63,668 bases of DNA, from the NCBI GenBank assembly GCA_947246475.1, contig CAMXSH010000008.1:1-63668 (forward strand), in the 5' to 3' direction. Shown in pieces: positions 35,043 to 43,875 of the stretch. Within the stretch, counting starts at the first letter, position 1, and each line of letters starts with the position of its first letter. The translations under genes and the position numbers were made by a program. The stretch is from an uncultured Roseburia sp. Its GTDB lineage: Bacteria > Bacillota > Clostridia > Lachnospirales > Lachnospiraceae. The notes below the pieces were generated by a model that did not search any database, had not been told where the DNA came from, and saw only the letters and a program-made list of their open reading frames with translations.

Positions 35043-38000
35043 CGGCGGGTTCTATCATCCAGTCTGGAATACCTGGATATTTTTCACGAAGTGATTTCAG
35101 TTTATTTTCACCTTCAAGTATATAACAGGGATTACATATTTTGTTTCGTTCCAGCCAGGTCATTACCAAAAGACCTTCCAGCTCTTCCAGATGTGACCAC
35201 CAGTCTATAACCCCGCTGAAATCTTCCGTCTCTGCAAGACTGGAGATAAGATCGTCCGCACCTTTCCAGTCATCTTCATATTCCGCAAGGTACAGTGCCA
35301 TATTCATAACTGCAAAAGCATCCTTGCCTTCCCATACTGACAGCATTATTTCCTTAAACTCATCCAATGAATGAGTATATGTCTCACGACGCCGGATCAT
35401 ATAACATAGATTTGTACTTCCACTTGGACAATGCAGCTGATGCGCCTGGGCAAATCTCTTTTCTGCTTGTTCATAATCATGTTGCGAATAATAAAGGAAA
35501 CCAAGATTAACCAGACCTTCCGCATACTCATACACAATCTCTTTATTACCCGCATATCGGCTGTCTCCTGCCAAATCCTCCAGCTTTTCCACTGTAGTCT
35601 CTGCTTCCCTTGCTTCCTGCTTTAATGCTAGATTAACCAAGCCTTTCGCATACACAAGCACGATTTCTTCATTCCCTGCATATCGGCTGTCTCCTGCCAG
35701 TTCTCCCAGCTTTTTTACTGTAGACTCCGCTTCCTTTACTTCCTGATCCATTGCAAGATTAAACAGACTTTTCGCATACCAAAGCACGATTTCTTCATTC
35801 CCTGCATATCTCCTGTTTCTATACAGTCCCTCCAAGTTTTTCATCGTAGTTTCTGCTTCCTTTTCTTCCTGTTTCACTGCAAGATTATATAAACCTTTCG
35901 CATACTCAAGTACAATTTTTTTGCTTTCTTCATACTGGTCATCACTCGCCAACTTTGCCAGCGCGTTTACTGTAATCTCAGCTTTCTTTACTCCTTGATC
36001 CGCTGTTAGATTAACCAAGCCCTTTGCATACTCAAGCACGATTTCTTCATTTCCTGCATATCGGCTGTCTCCTGCCAGTTTCTCCAGCTTCCCTACTGTA
36101 ATTTCTGCTTCCTTTGCTTCCTGCTTGATTGCAAGATTAAAAAGACCTTTCGCATAAGTAAGCACGATTTCTTCATTTCCTGCATATCGGCTGTCTCCTG
36201 CCAGTTTCTCCAGCTTCCCTACTGTAATTTCTGCTTCCTTTGCTTCCTGCTTGATTGCAAGATTAAAAAGACCTTTCGCATAAGTAAGCACGATTTCTTC
36301 ATTCCCTGCGTATCGGCTGTCTCTTGCCAGTTTCTCCAGCTTTTCCACTATAATCTCAGCTTTTTCTTCTTCCTGTTTCACTATAAGATTAACCAGACTT
36401 CTAGCATATTCAAGCACGATGTTTATATTCTCTGCATATCGGTTGTCTCCTGCCAGCTCCTCCAGCTTCTCTACTGTAATTTCTGCTTCCTCTACTCTCT
36501 GATCTGTTACAAGATTAAACAGGCTCCTCGCATATGTAAGCACAACCTCCTCATTTACCGCATATCGTTTTTTTATTAATAACTCCTCTAATTTTTCCAC
36601 AGTAACCTTTGCTTCTTCTACTCTCTGTTTCACTACAAGATTAAACAATCCTTTCACATATATAAGCACAAGTTGCTCATTCCCTTTACACTGGGCACCA
36701 CTTAATAGCTTCCCTAACTTTCTCACTGTAAGCTCTGCTTCCTCTGCTTCCTGAGCTGCCGCGAGATTAACTAAACCTTTCCCATACTCAAGCACGATTT
36801 CTTCATTCTCTGCATATCGGTTGTCTCCTGCCAGCTCCCTCAGTCTTTTCTCTGTAACCACTGACTCCATTACATTTTGTGTCACTAAAAGATTAACTAA
36901 ACCTCTCGCATACATTAATGCAAACGCTTCATTACCTGCATATTGGCTGTCTCTTGACAGCTCCTCCAGTTTCTTTACTGTATTCTCCGCTTCCCCTGCT
37001 TCCTGCTTTGCTGCGAGATTAAACAGACCTTTCGCATACTCAAGCACGATTTCTTCATTCCCTGCATATTGGTTGTCTCCTGCCAGTTCCTCCAGTTTTT
37101 CTACAGTAGTCTCCGCTTCCTCTATTCCCTGAATAAAAGCAAGATTAACCAGACCTTTCGCATACATCAGTACTATTTTTTCATTCCCTTCATATTGACC
37201 ATCCAACGCAAACTTTTCCAGATGTTCTAATGTTTCCCTTGCATATTCTTCCTTTTGCACAGCTGATAAATTTACTAATAACCCCGCATAAAGCTCCGGT
37301 ATCTTCCTTATCAAGCTTTCCTTTAACAGCGTTTTTAATCCATCCGAAAACAAATCTGTGTATTTGTCCACATCTGCATAATCCTGAATGCTCCGAAATA
37401 AAAATAACAAATATTTTTTACTTGTATGAAATGCCTCAACCATCTTTTCAGCTTCAAAGTCATTCTGCAAATATTCCAGGACAAACAGCTCCCCGATCAG
37501 ATCAGGTTCCAGTGGAGATAGGATGCCATCCCATTCAAACTTTTCATTGACACTCCGAAATAGCTGATCCAGCTTGTCCCGTGTCATGCAGAATTCTTTT
37601 ACAACTGTCAGATCCTTTTGCAAGTACTCCGGGAGGGGATCCTTGATCTTCCATCCTCCGGTAGCTGTTGCATAGATGAGCAGCCTTTCCACTGCCATAT
37701 ATACATTTTTATTCCCCTGACAAAGAACGGTTTCCCAGTGCTTTTTGTATCTGTGGATGATCTTTAAAAGCAGTTCCTGTATGTCCCATCTGTGATGTTT
37801 GTCCTGTGGATCCCAGGCATCCACGATAAAGAGCAGGATCAGGGGACGGGGACGGCAGGCTCCTTGATCGTCTTTTTCGATTTTTTTACAGTATTCCAGG
37901 ATCTGCTTCTGATCCTCTTCTGACAATACTTTCTGCTCTGCCTTTGCAAAGTCTATTATGATTTGTTTCAAAGCCTTGTCCGACAATACAGGCAGCTCCA

Positions 38001-39114
38001 AAAAGGCTGAGTCTTTATCTGCAGTATAGAGCATGGATCTGATATCGTCATTGGAGTGAACTGACAGCAGCTGCTCATACCACATGGGATTTATTACGAT
38101 CTTTTCCTGAATGCCGTCAACACCTCTATTTTTTCCAACCCCCTCCCGCTCCAACAAAACGATACGCATTTTAAGAGGACACTCTCCGGTCCTTAACGAA
38201 ACAAGCCATTCTCCGATCAGACCGGCATAGTCGCCAGCATAATCTATAACTACCAGCAGATTGACCGGATAGTTCCACTCACAAAGCCCTGTAAATTTCT
38301 CCAGGATTTTTCTGTTCTGTAGAAACAGGCATTTCCAGTTGGGATTAGCAGACAACCCTTTCACATACTCGTAGAGAAATTTACTTTTCCCAGCACCCGC
38401 GGGCCCATTGACAGCAGTAAAAAGTACAGGTTCCTCACGATCTAAAAATCCGTCTAAATATGCGGTTTCTTTCTCTCTTCCATAAAATCCGATCTTCGGA
38501 TCACGATAATTAAATAACGAATCTACGGGCTGGGGTAAACGAATTTGATCCACAACCCTGGCAAAAGAATTTTGGTATTCCAAAGACGCAAGGATTTTTT
38601 CATACTGCCTTGCAAAAGTCTGTGTCTGATCTTCAATCATCTCTTTTACATTATGTTCCCAGGTATCCAGCCGGACACATATTTGATCGGTGGCCTGATT
38701 AAAGGGCAGCCAGTCAGAAGGATTCTGTTGCCCGCACAAAAAATCCCCTGTCTGGATCAATATTTTATCCATAAGCCTGTCTACCTGTCGCTGACTTGTC
38801 ACCGTATCCGCTTTGGCACTGCAATAAGCACGGATATATGCCTGCTTCCTCACAGCTTCCCGAAATTCTCTGTGGGGTGATAAAAAAGCGGCTGCTATGC
38901 TGCCCAACAGATTTTCATCAATGTACTCTATCAGTCCGGTCCAGTCAAATTCTTCCTGCCAGGAAAGATGCTCAAACACATTTCGTTTATATTCCTCTTC
39001 CAGCTCCCTGATATTATGTAAAAATTCAGTAGTCTTGTATTTTTTCTTTATGAACTTACCAGCTGCTTCGATCAGTGGTTCAAAAAAAGGGATCTCTGCC
39101 AGTTCTGCGATCAT
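35014..39114 (-). CDS. Giant STAND-like ATPase with 42-residue helical repeats
   Basis: 1366 residues from the ATG at 39114, with AGGAGG eight bases upstream. Residues about 1-190 are helical and unassigned, a possible effector region. An ATPase follows: FYGREKE linker, Walker A NGPAGAGKSK, Walker B-like LLVVIDYAGDY, and a CRPRPLILLFIVDAWDP segment, then a winged-helix-like stretch. From about residue 640 come fourteen TPR/Sel1-like repeats of 42 residues (consensus GNEEIVLEYAKGLVNLA...EAEITVEKLEELAGDSRYA), then a TPR end. This is the architecture of NLR-type sensors that switch on after ligand binding; an anti-phage role is inferred, not shown. Confidence 0.8.
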   Translation of the reverse strand: MIAELAEIPFFEPLIEAAGKFIKKKYKTTEFLHNIRELEEEYKRNVFEHLSWQEEFDWTGLIEYIDENLLGSIAAAFLSPHREFREAVRKQAYIRAYCSAKADTVTSQRQVDRLMDKILIQTGDFLCGQQNPSDWLPFNQATDQICVRLDTWEHNVKEMIEDQTQTFARQYEKILASLEYQNSFARVVDQIRLPQPVDSLFNYRDPKIGFYGREKETAYLDGFLDREEPVLFTAVNGPAGAGKSKFLYEYVKGLSANPNWKCLFLQNRKILEKFTGLCEWNYPVNLLVVIDYAGDYAGLIGEWLVSLRTGECPLKMRIVLLEREGVGKNRGVDGIQEKIVINPMWYEQLLSVHSNDDIRSMLYTADKDSAFLELPVLSDKALKQIIIDFAKAEQKVLSEEDQKQILEYCKKIEKDDQGACRPRPLILLFIVDAWDPQDKHHRWDIQELLLKIIHRYKKHWETVLCQGNKNVYMAVERLLIYATATGGWKIKDPLPEYLQKDLTVVKEFCMTRDKLDQLFRSVNEKFEWDGILSPLEPDLIGELFVLEYLQNDFEAEKMVEAFHTSKKYLLFLFRSIQDYADVDKYTDLFSDGLKTLLKESLIRKIPELYAGLLVNLSAVQKEEYARETLEHLEKFALDGQYEGNEKIVLMYAKGLVNLAFIQGIEEAETTVEKLEELAGDNQYAGNEEIVLEYAKGLFNLAAKQEAGEAENTVKKLEELSRDSQYAGNEAFALMYARGLVNLLVTQNVMESVVTEKRLRELAGDNRYAENEEIVLEYGKGLVNLAAAQEAEEAELTVRKLGKLLSGAQCKGNEQLVLIYVKGLFNLVVKQRVEEAKVTVEKLEELLIKKRYAVNEEVVLTYARSLFNLVTDQRVEEAEITVEKLEELAGDNRYAENINIVLEYARSLVNLIVKQEEEKAEIIVEKLEKLARDSRYAGNEEIVLTYAKGLFNLAIKQEAKEAEITVGKLEKLAGDSRYAGNEEIVLTYAKGLFNLAIKQEAKEAEITVGKLEKLAGDSRYAGNEEIVLEYAKGLVNLTADQGVKKAEITVNALAKLASDDQYEESKKIVLEYAKGLYNLAVKQEEKEAETTMKNLEGLYRNRRYAGNEEIVLWYAKSLFNLAMDQEVKEAESTVKKLGELAGDSRYAGNEEIVLVYAKGLVNLALKQEAREAETTVEKLEDLAGDSRYAGNKEIVYEYAEGLVNLGFLYYSQHDYEQAEKRFAQAHQLHCPSGSTNLCYMIRRRETYTHSLDEFKEIMLSVWEGKDAFAVMNMALYLAEYEDDWKGADDLISSLAETEDFSGVIDWWSHLEELEGLLVMTWLERNKICNPCYILEGENKLKSLREKYPGIPDWMIEPAVELEKGKTK
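35425..37188. repeat. Fourteen 126-base coding repeats, two recently duplicated
   Basis: Units start at 37188 and step by 126 bases down to 35550, the last partial. Units starting at 36306 and 36180 encode identical proteins, and about 140 bases starting at 36035 are identical at an offset of 126 bases. Other units differ at many sites, so this pair is a young duplication. Confidence 0.92.
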
Positions 39115-39203
39115 GTCTTCTTCCTCCTTCAAACAATACTTTTATTATACAGCAAATCCCCTTATCTGTCATCTTTTTCCAGCCATAAGCGTCTTGTTTC
39201 GCT

Positions 39204-39238
39204 AAAAAAAGCTTCGGATTTCTCCAAAGCCTTTTTTC
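39204..39238 (-). terminator. Terminator of the MATE gene
   Basis: On the minus strand GGCTTTGGA and TCCGAAGC form a stem with a GAAA-type loop followed by TTTTTTT; A runs on the other side make it potentially bidirectional. Confidence 0.75.
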
Positions 39239-39243
39239 TTTCA

Positions 39244-40584
39244 TTATTCATTGTTGTCAGATTTTATATCTATGATATACATAAATATACAGATTATCGT
39301 TAAAATTGTTTCAACAAAGGGCTGAGCCGCAATCACACCATTCAGTTTCCAAAAATAGTTCAAAATGATGACTCCCGGAATAAACAGTACTGCATTTCTA
39401 AGAACTGTAATGATTAGAGATTTTATTGCCTTTCCTAACGCCTGAAAATAACTGGTCATCATATTGATGACACCAAGCATAGGGGCTGACAGGCAGAGGA
39501 TCCTCAAAAAGTATCCCGTTTGTTCAATCAAAGCACCCTCCTGTAGGAACATAGTGGCAAGCAGCTTGCCAAAAAGCACAAAAACTGCAGTAAATACCGC
39601 GCCCATAAGAACTCCATACAGCGCAGTATACTTCACTATATCAGACATTTTCTTTCTCTTATTTCCACCATAGTAATATCCCACTAAAGGAGCAACACCC
39701 TGCGATAATCCCACTGACAACAAAATCGGAATCATATTAAGTTTATATGCAATTCCATAAGAAGCTACTGCATCCGACCCGTAAATACTTATATAGTTGT
39801 TAAGCACAATATTGGAAACACTCATAAGCACTGTAATGAGAGCGCCAGGAATACCGATACTTACAACATTACGAACTATCGCTGCATTAGGTGAAAAACA
39901 TTTCGGATTCAATGGCACCAATTGATTTCCTTTATATTCTTCACGAATCATGCAGACAATATAATATACCGTCGCACATACAAATCCTAAAGATGTCGCA
40001 AGGGCGGCTCCTGCTGTTCCCCATCCAAAGATAACGATAAAAACATAATCCAATACCATATTTATTACATTTCCAAGCACCAGTCCAATGGTACTTTCTT
40101 TGATCAGGCCAACCGAACGGAATAAATGAACAAATCCATTTGCCAGCATAATAAAAGGGGCACCTATGAAAATCCATTTCAGATAATCACATGTATAAGC
40201 AATATTGTCTGCATCTGCACCAGATATTTTTGCCAGTGGCTGCAAAAATGCCACTCCCAGAACAAGCGTAATAACGCCTGCAATCGCCATCGCATACACA
40301 CAAAAATTCATTGTTGTGCCAGCTTCTTCTTCCTTTTCTTCTCCCAATAATCTTGCAATTACACTGCTGCCTCCCATCCCAAAAATACAGGCAATGGACA
40401 TAATGATCAGCAAGATTGGCGCACACAATGTTACTGCTGCAATCGTTGCGGGTTCCTTTGTCAAAGAGACAAAAAATGTATCGGCAATATTATAAATAAG
40501 TGTTGTAAGCTGTCCCAGCATAGCAGGTAATCCAACTCTCATAATTGCTCTGGATATATTTTTTTCTTCAAAAACCGACGTCAT
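39244..40584 (-). CDS. MATE-family multidrug efflux transporter
   Basis: 446 residues, twelve membrane helices, N-terminal EKNISRAIMRVGLPAMLGQL and the family phrase ADTFFVSLTKEPATIAAV. A second MATE_efflux domain begins near VSIGIPGALITVLMSVSNIVLNNY. It exports organic cations or drugs with Na+ or H+. The gene is divergent from a Crp/Fnr-type regulator, and the shared 16-75 base control region holds a palindrome that overlaps its -35 element. Confidence 0.93.
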   Translation of the reverse strand: MTSVFEEKNISRAIMRVGLPAMLGQLTTLIYNIADTFFVSLTKEPATIAAVTLCAPILLIIMSIACIFGMGGSSVIARLLGEEKEEEAGTTMNFCVYAMAIAGVITLVLGVAFLQPLAKISGADADNIAYTCDYLKWIFIGAPFIMLANGFVHLFRSVGLIKESTIGLVLGNVINMVLDYVFIVIFGWGTAGAALATSLGFVCATVYYIVCMIREEYKGNQLVPLNPKCFSPNAAIVRNVVSIGIPGALITVLMSVSNIVLNNYISIYGSDAVASYGIAYKLNMIPILLSVGLSQGVAPLVGYYYGGNKRKKMSDIVKYTALYGVLMGAVFTAVFVLFGKLLATMFLQEGALIEQTGYFLRILCLSAPMLGVINMMTSYFQALGKAIKSLIITVLRNAVLFIPGVIILNYFWKLNGVIAAQPFVETILTIICIFMYIIDIKSDNNE

Positions 40585-40600
40585 ATTTTCTCTTCCTCCC

Positions 40601-40658
40601 TTGAAATATATCTTATTTTATTTTAAAATAAATTTAAAAAACAAGACATATGTCCTGT
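40601..40658 (+). promoter_or_regulatory. Divergent promoters and 18-base palindromic operator
   Basis: Plus strand: TTGAAA (40601-40606), 17 bases, TAAAAT (40624-40629) for the regulator. Minus strand: TTGTTT (40639-40644), 18 bases, TAAAAT (40615-40620) for MATE. ACAAGACATATGTCCTGT (40641-40658) is a near-perfect palindrome just downstream of the regulator start point and overlapping the MATE -35. Confidence 0.75.
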
Positions 40659-40672
40659 TGGAGGGAAGTTTC

Positions 40673-41293
40673 ATGGAAAGAATATATGATAAAAAGAAAA
40701 TTGCAGCCTGCATTGCTAAAAGTAAATACCATGCAGTACTAAACTTACTGGATATAGATTTTTATCTAATAAAATATGAAAAAGGCGAATTAGTGAGTTC
40801 GCCTTTTCAAAAGGAATCTTTATTCCAGATCGTGGAACAAGGTTCTATCAACATCTACTTCATTCGTGATGATGGTACGCGCTATTCGCTGTCAAACGGA
40901 ACTACCGGCTACTTTCTCGGAGACATGGATATCTTTTATCCCAAAAGCAGCAGCATTTATGCGGAAGCAGCTGAACCCCTGACCTGTATTTCTTTTTCTA
41001 TTGAAAAACACAGGGAGACGCTGCTCTCGAATAACAAGTTTCTGTTGCTTATTTGCCATAGTCTTTCGGCTAAAATTGGCGCAATGACTACCATTGATGC
41101 CGCTCCTGCTTCCCTTACAGAACGGGTTTTGTCCTATATGAAGTATAAATGCGAAAATGAGACCTTAAAAGGGATAGAGCAGGCTGCTTTTCATCTTCAC
41201 TGTAGTGCAAGACAGCTTCAAAGAATTCTGAATCAAAGTGAGACCGACGGATTAGTCAGAAAACTGGGGAAGGGGACGTACAAGCTGACATAA
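40673..41293 (+). CDS. Crp/Fnr-type transcriptional regulator
   Basis: 206 residues from the ATG at 40673, behind GGAGGGAAG; the frame opens earlier without support. The N-terminal half is a cupin-like cNMP-binding fold (LVSSPFQKESLFQIVEQGSINIYFIRDDG, then GTTGYFLGDMDIFYPK). The C-terminal part, ERVLSYMKYKCENETLKGIEQAAFHLHCSARQLQRIL, is a Crp-type winged HTH. The canonical cAMP-phosphate residues are not recognisable, so the ligand is unknown. It likely controls the divergent MATE pump through the palindrome at 40641-40658. Confidence 0.88.
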   Translation: MERIYDKKKIAACIAKSKYHAVLNLLDIDFYLIKYEKGELVSSPFQKESLFQIVEQGSINIYFIRDDGTRYSLSNGTTGYFLGDMDIFYPKSSSIYAEAAEPLTCISFSIEKHRETLLSNNKFLLLICHSLSAKIGAMTTIDAAPASLTERVLSYMKYKCENETLKGIEQAAFHLHCSARQLQRILNQSETDGLVRKLGKGTYKLT

Positions 41294-41340
41294 AGCAGAA
41301 TGAGCTCTTCAAATTGAACCGCATTCTGAAATGGGAACTT

Positions 41341-41772
41341 TTAGACGAATAATAGGAAGTTGTTCAATAAAACTAAATATTTAGCCGACTCTTCCCTTAC
41401 ATCAATCTTATCGATTCCATACATTTTTTCCTTAAAGAAATGAACTTTATTTGATACTCCCCAAAAGTTTTGATTCAGCCATTCTTCCTTATCTACACCA
41501 TATTTGATAAGTAAATCAAGGGCTTCAAATAATCTCTTTTTGGTTACAAGTGCAGGGTCTTCCATGAAATCGGAGTCAGCACCCTTTTAAAGCAAAAAAT
41601 CTATAATTTCAAATTCACCACATTTAATCGCTACTTGCAATGGCGATTGCCCTATATCCTTTTTAGGTGTTTTTGCATTGTAAACCTCATTTACAACAGT
41701 AACACTTTTTGCTATTGCTACCCGTACTACTTCAATATCACCATGCCTTATATCTTTAAATAATTTATTCAT
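41341..41772 (-). pseudogene. Ankyrin-repeat gene interrupted by one TAA
   Basis: From the ATG at 41772 the protein reads VVRVAIAKSVTVVNEV, GQSPLQVAIKCGEFEIIDFLL (ankyrin repeats). A TAA at 41587-41589 is followed in the same frame by KGADSDFMEDPALVTKKRLFEALDLLIKYGV to a stop at 41341. One base change from a Gln, Lys or Glu codon would restore a 143-residue ankyrin protein whose LL-x-KGAD continues the repeat consensus. A single nonsense mutation, or less likely readthrough, explains this. Confidence 0.82.
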
Positions 41773-41858
41773 TTCATTCCGCCCTTATAAAATATATGAA
41801 TAAAACGAACTGGGATAAAAATATTGAATCATAGGACCTGTTTCCTCTTAGGTATTTC

Positions 41859-43043
41859 TCATGAACTCAAATTATAATACCTATCAAAGTTCTCAGTAGA
41901 ACGATTTTGATACTGATTATACAAGACTTGAAAATCTCTATCTACCATCGATATAATATCTTGTCCATCAATCATAGGCTCTACCTTTTTTTCTTTGCAA
42001 AGTAGTAAAAAAGTCTGCCGGATTACCCAATAAAACATGATCGTAATTTCGAAATAATGCAATACCGGATATCTTGCTGTTTGTATACTTCCATGAGTAT
42101 ACGCATGACATGACTTATAAAGGTTCACGAGACATTCTAACCCTAAATTTTTATCCTTATTTTCATCTTTAAGAAAAGCGATAATACCATAGACAGAGTA
42201 TGGAGATTTCTTTACTACTTTATGGTAACCGTCAATATAGTCTACCCAGCCAAAATGAAGAAAATCTGCCTTAGATTTTGCAATCTTACAAATACGTTTT
42301 TTAAACATTGCATTAAAATCTTCCGGGTAGGTCCGGTAACAGGAATATTCAACTTCAAACGCTCTAAACTTATTATACTGAATGCACAATTCTGGCCGCG
42401 ACGCCAATACCAAAAGCTTAAGATACATTTCAATCGCTCCTCGGCACAAAGGATACGCAGTGCCAAGCAAATTATCCTCCAAAAGTGATAAACCCGAAAT
42501 GCTATTATATATTACGCCATAATAAAGCTGGTGGCAACCGCACACATGACCATCCGTCAAAATTCTATTCATTCTAACTGATATTACAAAAAGTTCATAT
42601 GGTAATGGATAATATAAAAATTCTTCCCCTCGAAACAATGTCATTGTTCTAAAATACACACTTCCATAGGAACGCATCCTGATCTTCTCTATAGTTTCAA
42701 CAATCAACTGCTTTTTATATCTGTTACTCTTTTCATTCTTTCGTATTTCATCTTTTGAGAGAAAAATCGATTTTGCTTTATGTATTCCAACTATTATTCT
42801 GCAAATATCATACTCCGCTGCTCCTCCTATTCCAGTAACTAATTTTTCTTCTGACCAGCGAAAATCATAGTATTTAGTAAGATTATCAAAACCCAATGCC
42901 TTTATAACCTGATCTTTTATATTTATGAGAAAATATCCTTTTATCCTCTCTTGAAACATGCGTTTTAAAGCATTATTGTTTTGTTCCATAATAACTTCTA
43001 AATCAGGTATAAAAGGAAAGTTTAAGAAATCTTGCTCTTTCAA
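41859..43043 (-). CDS. Hypothetical protein, possibly HEPN-like (DUF5677-type)
   Basis: 394 mostly helical residues. The centre, SGLSLLEDNLLGTAYPLCRGAIEMYLKLLVLASRPELC, and later LVNLYKSCHAYTHGSI resemble the paired helices and conserved RxxxE/H pattern of DUF5677-type HEPN-like proteins found in defence regions. This is weak recognition by eye. No membrane or signal segment exists. It sits between an ankyrin pseudogene and a Uma2 nuclease in an AT-rich accessory stretch. Confidence 0.5.
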   Translation of the reverse strand: MKEQDFLNFPFIPDLEVIMEQNNNALKRMFQERIKGYFLINIKDQVIKALGFDNLTKYYDFRWSEEKLVTGIGGAAEYDICRIIVGIHKAKSIFLSKDEIRKNEKSNRYKKQLIVETIEKIRMRSYGSVYFRTMTLFRGEEFLYYPLPYELFVISVRMNRILTDGHVCGCHQLYYGVIYNSISGLSLLEDNLLGTAYPLCRGAIEMYLKLLVLASRPELCIQYNKFRAFEVEYSCYRTYPEDFNAMFKKRICKIAKSKADFLHFGWVDYIDGYHKVVKKSPYSVYGIIAFLKDENKDKNLGLECLVNLYKSCHAYTHGSIQTARYPVLHYFEITIMFYWVIRQTFLLLCKEKKVEPMIDGQDIISMVDRDFQVLYNQYQNRSTENFDRYYNLSS

Positions 43044-43202
43044 AACATCACCTACTCATTATTCTTCCTAACAAAACAGGTTCTTTGTATATTTTGGCGT
43101 TTAAATCCTCCTGATTCCATCTTTCATAATATACACCTCTGTTTCTGCGCTAGATAGTTATCCATTTACTTTCAAACTGGAATACGCCTACTGGATTATC
43201 AA

Positions 43203-43757
43203 TTAATCAATCCCCTCAAAAATCTCCCCTAATGTCATTTTTATATGAGGAAATTCTCTTAAAGATATTTCCAAATCTACGTTATAATCTTCCTCTTCTT
43301 CATTACTCTGAAGTATATAATTCTGTTCCAAAATATATTTTCCGTTTTCCAAATAATATATTTCAACAGCTCCCTGTGGTGATACAATCCAATATTCTTC
43401 CACTCCTGCCTGCTCATAAATATCTTTTTTCTCTGTCCTGTCACGTTTTGCTGTTGACGGACTCAATGTTTCAACAATCAACTTAGGAATGCCGCTATAA
43501 AAACTTCCCTTTAAATATTTGCGATCACAAACTATCATAATATCTGGACATACATAGTCATCATTAACGTCTGGATGATATTTAAAATCCAAATTTTCCA
43601 TAAATACCAGGCATAAACTGTTCTTGAGACTATGTTTTATACCACCATGAATATTACTATTAATTATACCATGTTTAAATTCAGGTGTTGGTGACATATC
43701 GTAAATCACACCATTTATTTTTTCATCTTTTTTTCGTTCAAACTCTGCCAGCCCCAT
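43203..43757 (-). CDS. Uma2-family (DUF820) restriction-like endonuclease
   Basis: 184 residues of the Uma2/DUF820 family, a PD-(D/E)XK nuclease fold. Seen are INGVIYDMSPTPEFKHGIINSNI, YHPDVNDDYVCPDIMIV (active-site PD), LIVETLSPSTAKRDRTEKKDIYEQAGVEEYWIV (the E and K of the fold). The gene stands alone with room for its own promoter. Members occur in many copies in some bacteria and their role is not settled. Confidence 0.9.
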   Translation of the reverse strand: MGLAEFERKKDEKINGVIYDMSPTPEFKHGIINSNIHGGIKHSLKNSLCLVFMENLDFKYHPDVNDDYVCPDIMIVCDRKYLKGSFYSGIPKLIVETLSPSTAKRDRTEKKDIYEQAGVEEYWIVSPQGAVEIYYLENGKYILEQNYILQSNEEEEDYNVDLEISLREFPHIKMTLGEIFEGID

Positions 43758-43875
43758 ATTCTCACATCCTTTCTAAATTTGAATTATATCATATGTCGGT
43801 ATTATAGTGAAGAAAAAAATCAATAAGAACAGTTCTTTTATTGATAGCTTCATAATCTCCCCTTAGCCCCACATT

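Noticed and set aside
35425-37188. CRISPR-like array
   Set aside because: The 126-base periodicity is coding, in frame and without spacers; it is a protein repeat.
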